64,000 bases of DNA. Source: Camarhynchus parvulus (taxonomy: Eukaryota; Chordata; Aves; Passeriformes; Thraupidae). Numbering within the stretch: position 1 is the first letter of the stretch; each line of letters opens with the position of its first letter. A program made the translations under genes and the position numbers. The stretch spans positions 4,030,001-4,094,000 of the forward strand of contig NC_044585.1 in assembly GCF_901933205.1 (NCBI RefSeq), read 5' to 3'. The notes beneath the pieces are model-generated. The model did no database searches. It was not told the origin of the DNA and saw only the letters and a program-made list of their open reading frames with translations. This document shows positions 1 through 11,367 of this stretch, piece by piece.

Positions 1-376
1 GGCTGCTGAGAGCCCCATCCAGCCTGACCCTGGCAGGGCACTCAGCCCACACCTCCCTCCTCTCTTTGTTTTGAGCAGTTTTCTCTCTGGAGCAGAAATG
101 ATTTGGAGCCAAGGCGGCTGTGATGATCTCACTGCTAATTATGCAGAGAAGTCATTTTGCTGTGGCTGTGGTGATGAAGTGATACGAGAGGAGCAGAACC
201 CCACAGCCACTTTGTTCATCACAAATTAAACAGAAGTAAACCCCAAAGTGAGCAAACCCAATGCCCTGACCTCTGTGAGCCACTGTGGCTGCTGTGCTAG
301 CCCCAAATCCACTGCAATTAGGGACAGGCAGCTCAGGCTGGGACACAATTCAAAATGCCACCATCCAATTTGCCTT

Positions 377-498
377 TCCATGTGTGTTTTCCAGCTCCAC
401 TTTGCTCTTTGTCCATGTGTGTTTTCCAGCTCCACTTTCCTCTTTGTCCATGTGTGTTTTCCAGCTCCACTTTCCCCTTTGTCCATGTGTGTTTTCCA
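377..498. repeat. 35-bp tandem repeat, about 3.5 copies
   Basis: Copies begin at 377, 412, 447 and 482 with an exact 35-bp period. The core is TCCATGTGTGTTTTCCAGC followed by a pyrimidine-rich segment. Units differ by only one or two bases in the pyrimidine segment (gctc, cctc, cccc), which points to recent local duplication. The fourth copy is truncated after about 17 bp. Confidence 0.95.
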
Positions 499-599
499 CC
501 CTGGCCCCAGCAGCAGGATCACTGCTGCAGCAGGGCTCACCATCATTTTAAAGGGGAGCTGGGGATTAGCACCATCCTTATTAAAACCACTCACTCACA

Positions 600-680
600 C
601 CTCATTTTACCTTCCCACTGGAGATGATTTAGCTTGATTTATTCTAATTAGTTGTAATTTATTGTTTTAATGAGCTCTTC
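600..680. other. AT-rich, conserved-looking non-coding patch
   Basis: This AT-rich block sits in otherwise GC-rich DNA and contains clustered TAATTA-like and TTTAAT-like homeodomain core motifs. It resembles vertebrate conserved non-coding elements in composition only. Conservation could not be tested. Confidence 0.25.
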
Positions 681-3600
681 TGCAGGCTTTTTGTGCTTCA
701 TAACCACCCTCCTTGGCTGCTACAATGCATTTCAGGGAGGTCTTTTAATAAGGAAAGGTTTCCAAGGCTGCCTCGGATAGGGAGGTTTTTGTTGGAGTAT
801 GAAAGAATCAAAATTAAGGCAGAATTCTCCTCTCCTCCAGGATGGGTTTGCTGGGGAGCATCTGGCTGGGAGCAGGAGGCTGCCCTTCAGCACTTCACCC
901 ACATGGCAAGAGTCTCCTTAATTATCAGCAGCATTTGCAACTGGGTTTAAAGATTGACAAAAGAAAACAAATGGGAGAAAACTCTCCTTCCTCTGGCTGC
1001 AGCTCTGGAGCAGGGAATTTGGGCCTGGAAGGTGCTGCTGCCCAGAGGCAGCTGCAGTTCCAAGGATAGGTCAGGGATGCTCGACCAGGGTCACCCACAC
1101 TGCCCACCCAGGAGGGTTTGTGCTGCTGGGGGGGTCCAGGACACGATGCCATAATCAGAATTACTTTGCCCACAGAGATCTCTCCTCCCCTTCCCTCTGC
1201 TGGGATGGGGGAAGCTGCAGGAACCTCTTGATCTGCTCCCAGGAGTGGCTGGGACATTTCGTGGCTTTCCAGCCTTTAATTTGGAAGGGAGAGAAAGGCC
1301 ATCTGGTCAGGTGGGGTATTTCTGTGACATTGGGTTCTTCCATTAGAAAAAAAAAAGTAAGTTTTTCCTTCTCTGTCCCCATGGACATCACTTGGCCAAG
1401 CTCCCTTTGGAGACATCCAAAATAAAGCAGATGAGGTTTGCTTTGCAAGTAGAGACAAAAACTTCATGAAAGCAAAACCTCCAAAGGAAGAGAAACATGA
1501 AAACCCCCAAATGGCTTCAGCTACAGCAGAGAAACACCTGGGTGCTCACAGGATATTTTCTCTGGGAAAAGGGACTGGCTTGAACTGAAGCTGCTGAGAT
1601 TTGTGTGAGAAATAGTGAGAAACCCTTGGGGAGCCAGGGATGCTCCAGAGGGCCCTGGGAAGGAAAAACTCCTGGAAGTGTTACAGCAAATCCCCCGTGC
1701 AAACCCAGATGGAGCCACTGCAGGAGCAGGAACAGCTGCCAAGAGAGAGCCTGGAGAGCTGCACGGGGCCTGGGGGGCCCTGCAGCCCCAGGGACTGGGG
1801 AGGAGGATGATGGAGGAAGCCAGGCTGGGCTCCTGCATGTGCAGAGGCTCCCAGAGGGGCTGGAAAGCACAAACAGCCCCATGAAACAACAAAGGGGTCT
1901 CTGTGGGCACCCCAGGACCCCAGAGCATGACCCAACAGGGAGCAATGAGACATCAAGGGCATCCCAGCACGGTGTGCCAGTCCATGGGCACGTGAGTTGG
2001 TGATGGTGATGCTCCCCAGAGCAGGGCTGGGGCAGCTCTGGGAGCTGCTGTGCTGGCCACAGCTCTGCCCAGCCACCTCCTGCTCCTGCCACAGGGCAGC
2101 TGGAAAATCAGACCAACCCTGCTCTGGGAGAAGGGACCGGGTCTCTGGAGGTGCCTGGTGGATCTGGACAGCTCTGGAGCGTCTTGTGGATTATTTACCC
2201 AGCTCCACATGCTGCCAACCAAAATAAATCAATTCAGCTTTTGCTTCCATTTTAGGAAAATAAATCCTCTGGGACAGGCTGGGGGCTGGTGCCCTGCTGG
2301 GAGCCACGTGCTCCCCATGCCAGCCCTGGTGGGATGCAAGCAGGACTCGGAGCCCCTCGGGCCCACTGCCCCATGTCCCTGCCTTGCCAGGGGCAGGTGG
2401 TGCTCCACAGCTTCCCTGGCAGCTTGGGACAGACAGCAGGACACAGGCAGGAGCTTTACTGAGCCTCCTGCCACCCTGCAGAGCTCTCCCACGGCTTGGG
2501 CGACCTTTTCCTTATCTCCTCATGTCCTTCAGCCCCTCGCAGCAGGAGCAGCAGGTCCTGCAAGGGCAGTTTCCCACGATGCAGCCCCTTATCTCATGGT
2601 GCTGAGCCCTCCCCACCAGCCCACTCCAGCCCTGTGTTGGCAGCACTGGGAATCATCCACTTGTGCTGCAGGAGGGATCACCAAAAATTTAACCCAAACC
2701 AAGAAAAGCTGCATGGACCACCCACATTTCCCTCCAGCTGCCCAGGAGAGCTTTGCTGGGACCCCTCAGAGGGAACCTTGCAAGCTCATGGTCCTGAGAT
2801 GCATCAGGAACTGCTGGAATTCCTCCTCAGCCCCAACCCCAGAACTGCTCTCCTGGAACATCCATTCTCCTTCCTCCTGCCCCACCAGTTACAAATTGCC
2901 CAGCATTCAACTACTGAATCCCACCAGCTCTTTCAGATGTTGTGTTTTTGATCAGAACTGGCTTCTTAGAAAGAAAAGGAAATAAAAACCTTCCAAGCAC
3001 CTGCTCCTGTCTCCTCCCCATGCAGGATGCTGTGTCGGCAGCATTGGTGCTGCTCCAAGAGCAGCATGTGAAAGGGCACATTAGGATGGTTCCTCTGTCT
3101 CCTTCAGCAGTGAAAATCATTTGGATGATGTGGATATTGGTGAGTCTAATGCTGCTCCAGGAGAAAAAGGGAACACTGTCCTCCTGGAATGAGGGACAGG
3201 GCTGGCAGGGAGGTGCTGCTGTGGCTGGGCTGCCCCATGCAGTGGGAATTGCTGATAATCACAGCCCTGCCCTTTCTGCCTGGAGTGAGAGAGGTCCCAA
3301 AATGCAGAGCCAGGATCTCAGCCCCTCCTGGGCTCCCTCAGGCAGCCCCAGGGTCAGACCCACAGGATGCCCACTCCTCCCCTGCTGGAGGAGGCTGCCC
3401 TCAGCCACAGCCTGCACCTTAGAGCGGCTCTAAGCCATGAGCCACGATGTGCTCTGACACACCTGAGGGGCTGCAACTGCTCCAAACCCACAGATGAGAT
3501 GTCACTGCAGAGTGGCCTCCACTGCTCTGTGCTCTGGGGCTGGAGGCTCCAAACCAACATCTCACACCGAGGGAGGGTGAGCAAACAGCTCCCAGTGCCC

Positions 3601-3919
3601 AGCAGCCCCAGCTCTGTCCCCCTGGAACCCCAGAAAGGCACAGATCCCACCCCCTCTCCTCAGACACAGGGGACAGGCTGCTGCAGAAGTGCCCCAGTGT
3701 TTCCAAAGCAATTTTTGCATTTGCAGAAACACCACCTGGGATTACTTGTTTAAAACCTCCTTTGCAGGGATAATCAGATCATACTTGAAAAGAGCCTCAG
3801 GATCTCCAGTGACAATTATTTCATTAGGATGTGATACTCCAGACCATCCAAGAGCTTGGGAAGCTGCTGTCTGCACAGGCCCAAGCACGCTGCCCAGGGA
3901 AGAGGTCCTTAGTGCTAAT

Positions 3920-4060
3920 TGCCAATGCCAACCCCAGCCATTAGGAAATTATTGCTAATGCAGCTGACAACAGCTTTTATAAGACTCTATTAAGAAATTC
4001 ATCAGAAAGCAGAACCAAATAAAGCAAAAAGCTATTAAAGAAAAACAAAACTCACCCCCA
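3920..4060. other. AT-rich non-coding patch
   Basis: The block has several TAATGC, TTATAAG and AAATAAAG words and low GC relative to its flanks. No coding frame is supported. It may be a distal regulatory element of the HSPB8/SRRM4 region; this is inference from composition only. Confidence 0.2.
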
Positions 4061-5455
4061 AACTGCAGGATCAGCAGGAACAAGAGCAGGAGCTGTTGTG
4101 TGAGTGCAGCAGCCCCAAAGCTCAGCCTGGGGCTCCCTTTGTCCCAGCACTGGTGTTGCATCAGCCCGGGGCCCTCCCCAGATACCCTGGGATGGGAGAG
4201 GGGCTCAGCTGTGGCTCATTCCCCCCTGGCAGCTCCCTGTGGAGTCACAGCTGATCCCCTGCACCTGCAGCCCTGCCCAGGGAACCATCCTGTGCCAGAC
4301 AGGGGTGCAGGGCCAGGATATGGGTGCAGGGACCTCCAGCCAGGGTGCTGGGCCTGAGCGTGTCCCCAGGAACCCCTGGGGTCCTTCTGGGAAAGGGGAA
4401 AAAATTGAGGTTGGGCCTGGGGATATTTTTTCCAAAGTCTGATAAAAATAACTCTCTGAAGGGGTGAGGAAGAGGAAAGACAATTTGTGCTGGAGAGGAG
4501 GTGTCACCCACAGGGCCTGACAGCTCCAAGTGGCACAAGGACACAGGGCTGGAGCAGTGACTCATGACTTTTTGGCGTTCCATGCCGGTGTGGGTATCGC
4601 ATTTCGGGGATTATATTTTATTCATAAAAATTGCTGTGCTCACAGCCCTGCCTGGCAGAGCCAGAGAGGCTGAGCTTGGGGCTGGCTGTGCTCTGCACCA
4701 TCAGGGGTCCCAGCTCTGGAGCAGCTGCTGGATGTTAAATATAATCTGCACAGCTGGGCGAGAGTGCCCAGGTTCCCCTGCACGACCTGGCCCGTGGGTG
4801 CCTTGGTGGCACGAGGTGCTGGGCCAGGGCTTGCAGCACGTGGTGGGTGTTGTTGGTAACCACCTCCCAGAGGAGCCAGAGCAAGCATGTGAGGCTGTAT
4901 TTTTAACTCTGAGGTCCTGCTGACATGGAAAACTGGGTGCCTGGCCCAGGTGCTGCACAGATTGATGGAAAATTTCCTGCCTCCCATCGGCAGCTGGGCT
5001 TTGCTAAGCCCAGGCACTGCAGTGGGTTAGCAAATGGGGTTTTGCCCCAGGGAATGGCTTTAAGGCTGTGCCCAGAACCCAGCAGACACCATTTGCCATT
5101 CCACTGGGAAGTGCTTCCCTGTGGAGCTGCACGTGGGGAGCTGGCATGGATGTGGGGATGGGGCAAACCCAACTTTCCCAACTCACAGCGAGGTTTAGCA
5201 TCCCCAAGCAGGAGGAACACTTCCAACTCTGAGGGGCTGAGGCCGGGATGAGCCCATGGTCCTTGCCAGGCCCCAGTGTTAGCTGGGACTTGGAATTCCC
5301 ACTGCTGCAGGCATCCCACACATCTCTCTTGTCCTTGCCTTCATGGGGATGACCCGTGCCAAGCTGGGAGGGGGCACACAGTGACATTCCCCTTGTCCCC
5401 ACCACCCTCCCACAGCCCTACTCCCACCCCACCGGCTCAGCCGAGACAAGCAGAG

Positions 5456-6045
5456 GCTAAGAACATCAACTGGGTTTTATTCCTCAGGTCTGACAAGTAA
5501 AAGCACAAATTCTCTTTGGAAATAAGGAAAAAAAAAACCAACACCAAAAACCCCAAACCAACGTTCAAAGCACGCAGACCATGTCTCAGGATGGAGGCCA
5601 CGCTGCCAGACAGACGCGTGTCCTTCGCAGAGATGTAGTTTAAAAAAAAAAAAACACCAACTCATGGAGGAGGAAAGACACAGAGCTACAGGTTTCCATG
5701 TCAATTTTAAAGAAAAAAACAGGCCCTTTTTTTTTTTGCTATTGTTATAAATATCCCATCCGAGCGACTCGGAACAAACAATAACCATAAGGAGGAGCAT
5801 CCTTTCTGCTTGGCCCCGTGGGCACATCATCTCTAGCGGCACCTCAGAGCGCCAGAAGCCCTCGGGGGCGGTGGCCTGGCACCCGGTGCGTGGCCCGGCT
5901 CTCGGCGGGGGTGGCGGGGGCTGCCATCCCTGCGAGCGAGCGGGCGGCACCCGTCACCCTTGCCCGAGGCTGTCAGGACGCCGCGCCGCAGGGACCGGGG
6001 AGCGGGGGAAGGGGACAAAGGGACGGGGGTGCCGGGGGTGGCTGC
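5456..6045 (-). other. HSPB8: HSPB8 3' UTR
   Basis: This is the interval between the HSPB8 stop codon (6046-6048) and the AATAAA at 5481-5476. In the transcript sense it begins GC-rich and becomes pyrimidine-rich and AT-rich, with T-runs opposite the plus-strand A-runs near 5530 and 5641. The exact end is inferred from the hexamer only. Confidence 0.65.
5476..5481 (-). terminator. HSPB8: HSPB8 polyadenylation signal AATAAA
   Basis: The plus-strand TTTATT at 5476-5481 reads AATAAA on the minus strand, about 565 nt after the HSPB8 stop codon. Cleavage would be expected 10-30 nt further on, near 5450-5465. Confidence 0.7.
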
Positions 6046-6205
6046 TCAGGTGCAGGTGGCCTCCTGGCTCTCGACGGGGATCTCGCTGCCGCTGCCGCCC
6101 TCGCCGAACTGCTGGTAGGGGGGGATCTGGGGCGCCTCGATGATCAGCAGCCCCTCCGGGGACAAGGAGGCGAACACCGTGATGGGATCCACCTCGTAGG
6201 GCAGC
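6046..6205 (-). CDS. HSPB8: HSPB8 coding exon 3
   Basis: It encodes the end of the alpha-crystallin domain ([30 protein letters not shown]) and a Gly/Ser/Glu-rich tail ending QEATCT and TGA. The acceptor is CCCTGCAG. The tail has GEGGSGSE where human has a different short linker. Confidence 0.96.
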
Positions 6206-8530
6206 CTGCAGGGGGGCAGGAAGGACAGGATGGGTTAGGATGCTGCGTCCCCGGTGCATCCCGACCCTCGGACGCCCAGCGGGGCCGAGGCAGCAGCCCC
6301 GGCGCCCCGGCAAAGCCTCTGTTATTACTGGAGCGCCTGGGAATGTGCGGGGGATATTTCGAGCGGGCTCCTGGCCGGCCTGGCCCCCGCGGGAGCTCTG
6401 TTTAATCTCCCCGGCAGATGTGTTTGACGGGATGTCAGCGCCGCGCGGGGCAGGAGTAAATCCCGGCCAGCCTTGCCCGTAAAAGGAGCCCGAGCGCCCG
6501 GCAGGAGCGAGCGGGGCTCGCCCCAGCCTTCCCGTGGGAGTTCGGGATGCACAGCGCTCCCCCAGGCTGGAAAAGCAAAGCGGAGCCGCTGCCAGCCGAG
6601 GAAACCCTTCCCATGCCCTGGGCTTTGATGCTTTTCCCTGCGAACCCCGTGCGAGCCCCGCGGGTGGGACCTGCCCCCCACATGGGTCGGGGCTCGCCTT
6701 TGCGGGTGCTGCTGCCAAAGCGAGCCGCGGGTGAGTCACGGCGATAGGATCGCGCTGACATCATGGAGATGCGGGGAGATGCCGGGATGCGCTCCGGGGC
6801 TGGCGGGGGATGGAGCCCGCCCGCCGTGCCCCGCTGCTCCCCTCCTGTCCGCAGCCCCGGGCGTGCAGGAGGCTGACAGAGCGCCTCAAAAAAGGCCCCG
6901 TCCTCCTTCCTTTCCCTTGGGAAATCACTCTGTGGCCCGGCCCGGCCAGGCAGGTGCTGCAGAAGGGCAGATTTTGGGATGGGAACAGTCCCTGCGTGTG
7001 TGAGCTGGGGCACGGGGACTGGCAGAGCTCGGCCGGACCAGCCGGTACCTACTGGATTTTCTTGGTGAAGTTCTTGGAGACGATCCCTCCTTCCACCTGC
7101 TGCTCCTCGTGTTTGCCTGCAGGGAAGGCCAACACCCCACATCAGCACCTTATTTTTTCCCCAACAAACAACAACAACTAAACCCAACAGGAGAGTTTTC
7201 CATGCAGCTGTTTCCCTGCCCCAGTGCAAACTCTTTCTCTGGGGAGGGCTCAGGAAGCCTCTCCATGTGGGGAAGGAGATGCTAGACACAGCACAGCCAC
7301 ATTTCCAGTGGAAAACTGGGGTCTCACAGGCTGCCAAGAGCTGGGGCTTAAGAAAATAAACAAATAATAGAACCATTGTAGGTGGCAGCATCCCCCTTGG
7401 CCTCACTCCCAAGGATGGGCTCCTTTCCACCCCTCTGTCAGGCTGGGGGTCCCTGGACCTGGAGCATCAGCCAGAGGCTGCCTGGACCCCCGTGAGCTGT
7501 GGCTTTCCCCCTGTGCTGCAGTGAGCTCCAAACAAACACTCAGAGCTGTGTTAGGTGGCAGCCCCCAGCCCTCCCTGCTGATCCCAGCCCGGAGGACCCA
7601 GAGACAATGGGGAATGTCAGTGCCGGGCTGATGGGACACTGAGGGCAGTCGTGGGCGCCCCCAAAGTGCTGGACCCCCCACCCACTGTTCCCGACATTAA
7701 CTGACATTTCAGGGATGTGTTTCTGGCCGACTCAGCCAGGCTGGGCTGGGGGCTGTGAGCAGCTGCTCCTTTCCTCCCAGCCTGTCCCTCGGCCCCTTTA
7801 AAGGGAATCTCCCTCCGTGCCGACCTCACCCTGGCTATAATTAACCGAGCAGAGCTGGGGCCCCTCTTGGCTGCTGGCTCAGGGTGCTGCCAGCCAGGGC
7901 AGAAAGCAGGGAGATCTGCCCCAAAGGACACGTGTCCTTTCGCATTTTGGCAGCAAACCACCATGGCTTGTGAGCCAGATCCTCCCCCGTGACACCCAAA
8001 CTGCCTCTGGAGATGCCCCAAAGCCCTGCTGCACCCCTCTCAAGCTCCCAAGCGGGGGGTTCTGCCACCACCTTAAAACAAAGGCGATTTTGGCATTTTG
8101 CAGCAATTCCTTGAGCTGGCAGTGCCACCTCCCTGCTGCCTTGGCTCTCACCTGACACCTCGACGTAGCCATCCTTGGTTTTGACGGTCAGCTCCTCGGG
8201 TTTGAAGCTGTGCACGTTGACACACACCTTCCAGGGCTCGCGGGGGAAGGGCGCGGGGCTGCGGCTCTCGGGGTACCCCCCGAAGTGGGCACCGTAGGCG
8301 GGGGCCATGGGGGGCGTGCGGCCCAGGCCGGCGCGCAGGGGGCCCGGCCAGGTGGTGGTGAGCCGGGGCCGAGCCCAGTCGGGCCAGTCCGCCGTCAGGT
8401 CCCCGGGGAAGGGCGACAAGCCGAAGTCATCGTCCAGCAGGCGCGAGGTCAGGCCGGGCTCCCGGAAAGGGTCGCGGAGGCTGCGCCTGCCGGGGTAATG
8501 GCAGGAGAAGGGCATCTGGCTATCGGCCAT
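6046..8530 (-). CDS. HSPB8: Small heat-shock protein HSPB8 (HSP22), complete, three exons
   Basis: HSPB8 is an ATP-independent chaperone of the small heat-shock family. With BAG3 it delivers misfolded proteins to selective autophagy, mainly in the cytosol of muscle and neurons. Coding exons join as complement(6046..6205, 7053..7116, 8152..8530), totalling 603 nt or 200 residues plus stop (human 196). The N-terminus [15 protein letters not shown] is diagnostic. The alpha-crystallin domain starts near [15 protein letters not shown] (residues 100-114) and continues to [12 protein letters not shown]. The lysines of SKNFTKK, equivalent to human K137 and K141, are conserved at 141 and 145. The C-terminus ends EATCT and lacks the I-X-I motif, as in HSPB8 of other species. 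The start codon has a good Kozak context. The gene is unusually compact, with introns of 1035 and 847 nt. Identification rests on family knowledge and the complete reading frame. Confidence 0.97.
6206..7052 (-). other. HSPB8: HSPB8 intron 2
   Basis: This 847-nt GT-AG intron is GC-rich throughout (CpG-rich around 6240-6730). Long open frames in it are chance frames of GC-rich DNA. Confidence 0.9.
7053..7116 (-). CDS. HSPB8: HSPB8 coding exon 2
   Basis: This 64-nt exon encodes [20 protein letters not shown] and the following Ile plus part of Gln. Its acceptor is CCCTGCAG and its donor is ATCCA followed by GTAGGT. It carries the lysines that are hot spots for distal motor neuropathy in human HSPB8. 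The choice of CA|GTAGGT is forced, because using the next GT would create an in-frame TAG. Confidence 0.95.
7117..8151 (-). other. HSPB8: HSPB8 intron 1
   Basis: This 1035-nt GT-AG intron has donor GTGAGAG and acceptor CCCTGCAG. Nothing beyond ordinary unique sequence was seen inside it. Confidence 0.9.
8152..8530 (-). CDS. HSPB8: HSPB8 coding exon 1
   Basis: It encodes residues 1-126 plus one base of codon 127: the disordered N-terminal arm and the first strands of the alpha-crystallin domain up to DGYVEVSG. The donor is TCAG followed by GTGAGAG. The ATG occupies 8530-8528. Confidence 0.97.
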
Positions 8531-8720
8531 GGCTTCCTTCGGAGGGGTCTGAGCGTGTCCCCGCGGCTCTCACACGGAGCCTCAGCCTCTGTGCGGCTGC
8601 TCCTGGCTGCAAACTTCCCCCGGGAGCCTGTCCCGGAGGAGACGCATCCACCCCGGGTGGGACGCGGGTGCGCGGGGACGGTCCCTCCTTCCCGGCACCA
8701 GGTGAAGGACGAGGAGAAAA
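8160..8720. promoter_or_regulatory. HSPB8: CpG-rich region at HSPB8 exon 1 and 5' UTR
   Basis: Dense CG dinucleotides cover coding exon 1 and about 190 bp upstream of the ATG, as expected of a CpG-island 5' end. The boundaries are by eye. Confidence 0.6.
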
Positions 8721-8994
8721 TCAATGCGGGCTGAATCACCGGGAGCTGGAGGAGCGCAGGAAGGACGGAGGGAGCTCTCTGGCCGCGAGAAAACGCTTCC
8801 TGTCTGGCTGCGATCCCAGGACTGGGGAGAGGAAAATAAAACTTCTTGTCAGGAGAGAGAAAAAAAAATAATAAACCCAAATATCCTGAGATTAAAAAGC
8901 TTCTCTCTCACTTCTCACTCTCCGGCACTTTATGTGCAACTTTCCCTGCTGCTCCTGGGTGAGAGCTGCAATAAATGCCTGAGCCTGGAGCCCA

Positions 8995-9002
8995 GAAACT
9001 TC
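8995..9002. promoter_or_regulatory. Candidate heat-shock element core
   Basis: GAAACTTC gives two inverted nGAAn units with correct spacing. A third unit at 9005-9007 reads TAA instead of GAA, so the site is imperfect. It lies next to the putative HSPB8 start site. Two-unit matches are common by chance. Confidence 0.25.
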
Positions 9003-9029
9003 TCTAACCTTCCAGCCGTTGGGCGAGTA

Positions 9030-9039
9030 CTATTTATAA
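9030..9039 (-). promoter_or_regulatory. HSPB8: Candidate TATA box / MEF2 site of HSPB8
   Basis: The plus strand CTATTTATAA reads TTATAAATAG on the minus strand. It matches both a TATA box (TATAAATA at 9038-9031) and the MEF2 consensus YTAWWWWTAR. It lies about 500 nt upstream of the HSPB8 ATG, so a start site near 9005-9010 would give a 5' UTR of about 480 nt. HSPB8 is muscle-enriched, so a MEF2 role is plausible but inferred. Confidence 0.45.
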
Positions 9040-9539
9040 GGATTTCGGAGGAGGGGGGTGTGTGTTTTGCAAGTCCTGCCCTGTCAGCCGAGTATTTTGG
9101 AGAGGATGAAACAGCCGAGGAGAATTTGGGCAGTGGCAGCTGACCTCTGCTGAGGATCCCGGCTGCCACGGGGCCACGGCGCTTCGGCAGCTGCCCCAGC
9201 CCCTGCCGCCCCCTCCTGCTGCTCTGCCCGCCCAAAATAGCCCCCAAGCTCACTCAGGGCTGGCTGCTTTCACCCCGCTGTCACCTGTTAAAAATACCGC
9301 GGTGGGGCTGAGCAAGCTGCTCCCCTCACTGTACAGCCACGTGTCCCCAGGGCACCGCCGTGCCGGGAAATGGGTCACTCGCTGCTGGCACCCCGGCAGT
9401 GGGACCCCACGGGGGTGTGTGCGGAGTGTTGGGGGCAGGGGCACAGGATGAGCCTCTCCAGCACTGCTTCTCCGGCCATCTTCACCAGCTGGGCCCGGAG
9501 GAGCATCCCCTGACTGCAGGAAGGAGAGGGACCCCGGGC

Positions 9540-9890
9540 AGCAGCAGGGCGCTCACGGCGCTGCTCAGCACCTGCCTCCTCCTCCTCCTCCTCCTCCTCC
9601 TGGCCCCGCCGCATGCCCCGGCCCTGCCGCAATCGCGGTGCGGGCAGGGCGAGGCGTTAATCACAGCCGCGGCCGGGCCGGTAATTACAGGGCAGCGGCG
9701 GGAGCGGGCTGCGAGCTGTGCGAAGGGGCGCGGCAGCAGCACTGGGGGGGCAGCTCCCAGCCGGCAGCGCCGGGAGACACGGCCCCGAGCCCGGCCACGG
9801 GCGGGGGAGCGGCTGGCACGGACGGGGTCCCCGTGGGGCGGTCCGGGCACGGCTCCGGCGGGCAGCGGGCTGTGCTGGAGGATGGGATGT
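9540..9890. promoter_or_regulatory. Orphan CpG-rich patch between SRRM4 and HSPB8
   Basis: CG dinucleotides are dense (for example GCCGCGGCCGGGCCGG near 9665), well above the flanks. It lies about 650 bp upstream of the putative HSPB8 start and 1.5 kb beyond the SRRM4 3' end. It may be a distal part of the HSPB8 promoter or an enhancer. The function is inference. Confidence 0.35.
9573..9601. repeat. (CCT)n simple repeat
   Basis: An uninterrupted run of CCT/CTC triplets of about nine units lies just inside a CpG-rich patch. Confidence 0.85.
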
Positions 9891-11361
9891 GATCGATGAG
9901 GGTGACGTTGGCGACCGAGCCACTTCCTCATGCCGCATCCTGGCTCTGCATCATGCTCCTTCTCTCCAGCATCTGCAATTTTTCTAATGGACTCTGTGGA
10001 AGTAATTGCAGCAGGAAGGCTTTAATGCAGCACAGGCCGTGTAGGGATGGAGCCGCTGGTGGCTCCGTGGCATTAATCACGCTGGGGACGGGGAGCTGCC
10101 TCTCCTTGGCTAGGGCAGGGCTGCCCCCCGAGCATGGGGACACCTGGGCATCACAGGGGTCTCCCTGGTGTCCGAAGGGATGCCTGGAGGTGCCCGAGTA
10201 GGTCCCAGGTGCCAGCTGAGTACTCCTGGTGCGAGGAGGCAGCTGCTGGTGGAGGGACTGAGCATCCCCCTCCATTCCCTTGTCCTGCCCGGCTGCCTCT
10301 GCCTGGCTGGGGCGTCCTGGCGCCCGTGGGTGACAGCATGGGGACAGTCCTGGGGGTCACTGTCACAAACAGCCTGAGCTCAGCTGGGCACAGCTTGGCT
10401 GGGGAGCAGGATCTCCCCAGCACCCAGCCCTGCCACCCCCTTGGGCAAACAGCAGCGCACGGGATGAGAGGGACAAGCTCCGAGGAGGTTTCAGGCAGTC
10501 CCACGATCCTGCCGTGTTTCCAGGAGCCTCATAACATCCCCCATCCCACATTGCCCACATAGCTCCAGGCCATCCTCCCTCCCCGGCCAGGAATTCTTCT
10601 GTCGCCTTGTTCATCCCCATTAGTCACACGTCCCCTCCTCCTCCCTGCTCTCACCCTCTCTGGGCCATCCCAATTTAGCTCCTGTTGTCATTCCAATCCT
10701 CCCGGCTGCCTCCCACCCCGAGCCACCCCAAGATATCAGCTCTGAAGTGCCCTTGCAGCCCCCCTTCTCCTCTGGGTGACCTGGGGATGCTGCCCCGTGT
10801 CCCCACGACCCACCTGTGCCACACCCAGACCTTTCCTGGGTGCCCATCTGAGCCCTGTTGAGGAGCACGGGGACATGGCCCAGTGCTGCTGCTCCCCTGG
10901 GGGACTTCAGGGCACTGGAGAGTCCCCACTGCCCCTGGCTGCTGCCCAGAAGGTGACAATGGCAGGACGTGTGGCTTGGGAACTCTGTGCAGGGCTTGGA
11001 GCAAGGGCTGTGCAGGAAGGGAAGGGCACAGCCCCGAGGAGAGCACTGGTGAGCCCAGTGTGACCTCCAGGGACAGATGGACGCATTTCTGGCTCGGGCT
11101 CTCAGTGCCTGAACAGGGTGGGGGATCCAAAGAGCCTGGCAAAGGGAGCAGGAGCCTGGCCCGGCAGGGAGAGGAGAGCTGCCAGAAATACTAGCCCACA
11201 ACATTTTTTGCTCCAGCCAGTGCCCTGAGGAGCCAGTCCTCAGCAGCTGGGAGTGGAGGCACATGCCCTTCCCTGCAGAGCAGCTGAAACAACCCGAAAT
11301 ATCCCACCACACGCACTTGTATGCAAAAGGAACATGATGCAAAGGAAATACTGTCCAAACC

Positions 11362-11367
11362 TTTATT
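11362..11367 (-). terminator. SRRM4: SRRM4 polyadenylation signal AATAAA
   Basis: Reading downstream on the minus strand from the SRRM4 stop, this is the first AATAAA I could find. It lies 5.5 kb after the stop. A GU-rich stretch (TGCGTGTGGTGGG on the minus strand, about 11310-11322) follows at the expected distance. Confidence 0.6.

Larger units (their letters stand above)
1..5455. other. Intergenic DNA downstream of HSPB8
   Basis: No reading frame here has recognisable protein similarity or a plausible exon structure. The longer open frames are proline/serine/leucine-rich and typical of chance frames in GC-rich DNA. The visible contents are a 35-bp tandem repeat at 377-498 and AT-rich patches at about 600-680, 3920-4060 and 4590-4640 that could be regulatory. 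In human the neighbour beyond HSPB8 is CCDC60, but no exon of it could be identified here. Confidence 0.6.
9040..11340. other. Intergenic DNA between SRRM4 3' end and HSPB8 promoter
   Basis: This is about 2.3 kb between the putative HSPB8 promoter and the inferred SRRM4 cleavage site. It holds a CpG-rich patch at about 9540-9890 with a (CCT)n tract. No exon or recognisable protein was found. Confidence 0.6.

Noticed and set aside
2050..2985. 311-codon open frame on the plus strand downstream of HSPB8
   Set aside because: It is low in complexity and rich in Ser/Pro/Leu, with no recognisable domain, no promoter or polyadenylation context and no similarity to the expected neighbour CCDC60. It is consistent with a chance frame.
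7841..8530. HSPB8 read as a single 229-codon frame
   Set aside because: The frame after VSG reads intron sequence. A GTGAGAG donor at that point and the matching exons 2 and 3 give the complete 200-residue protein.
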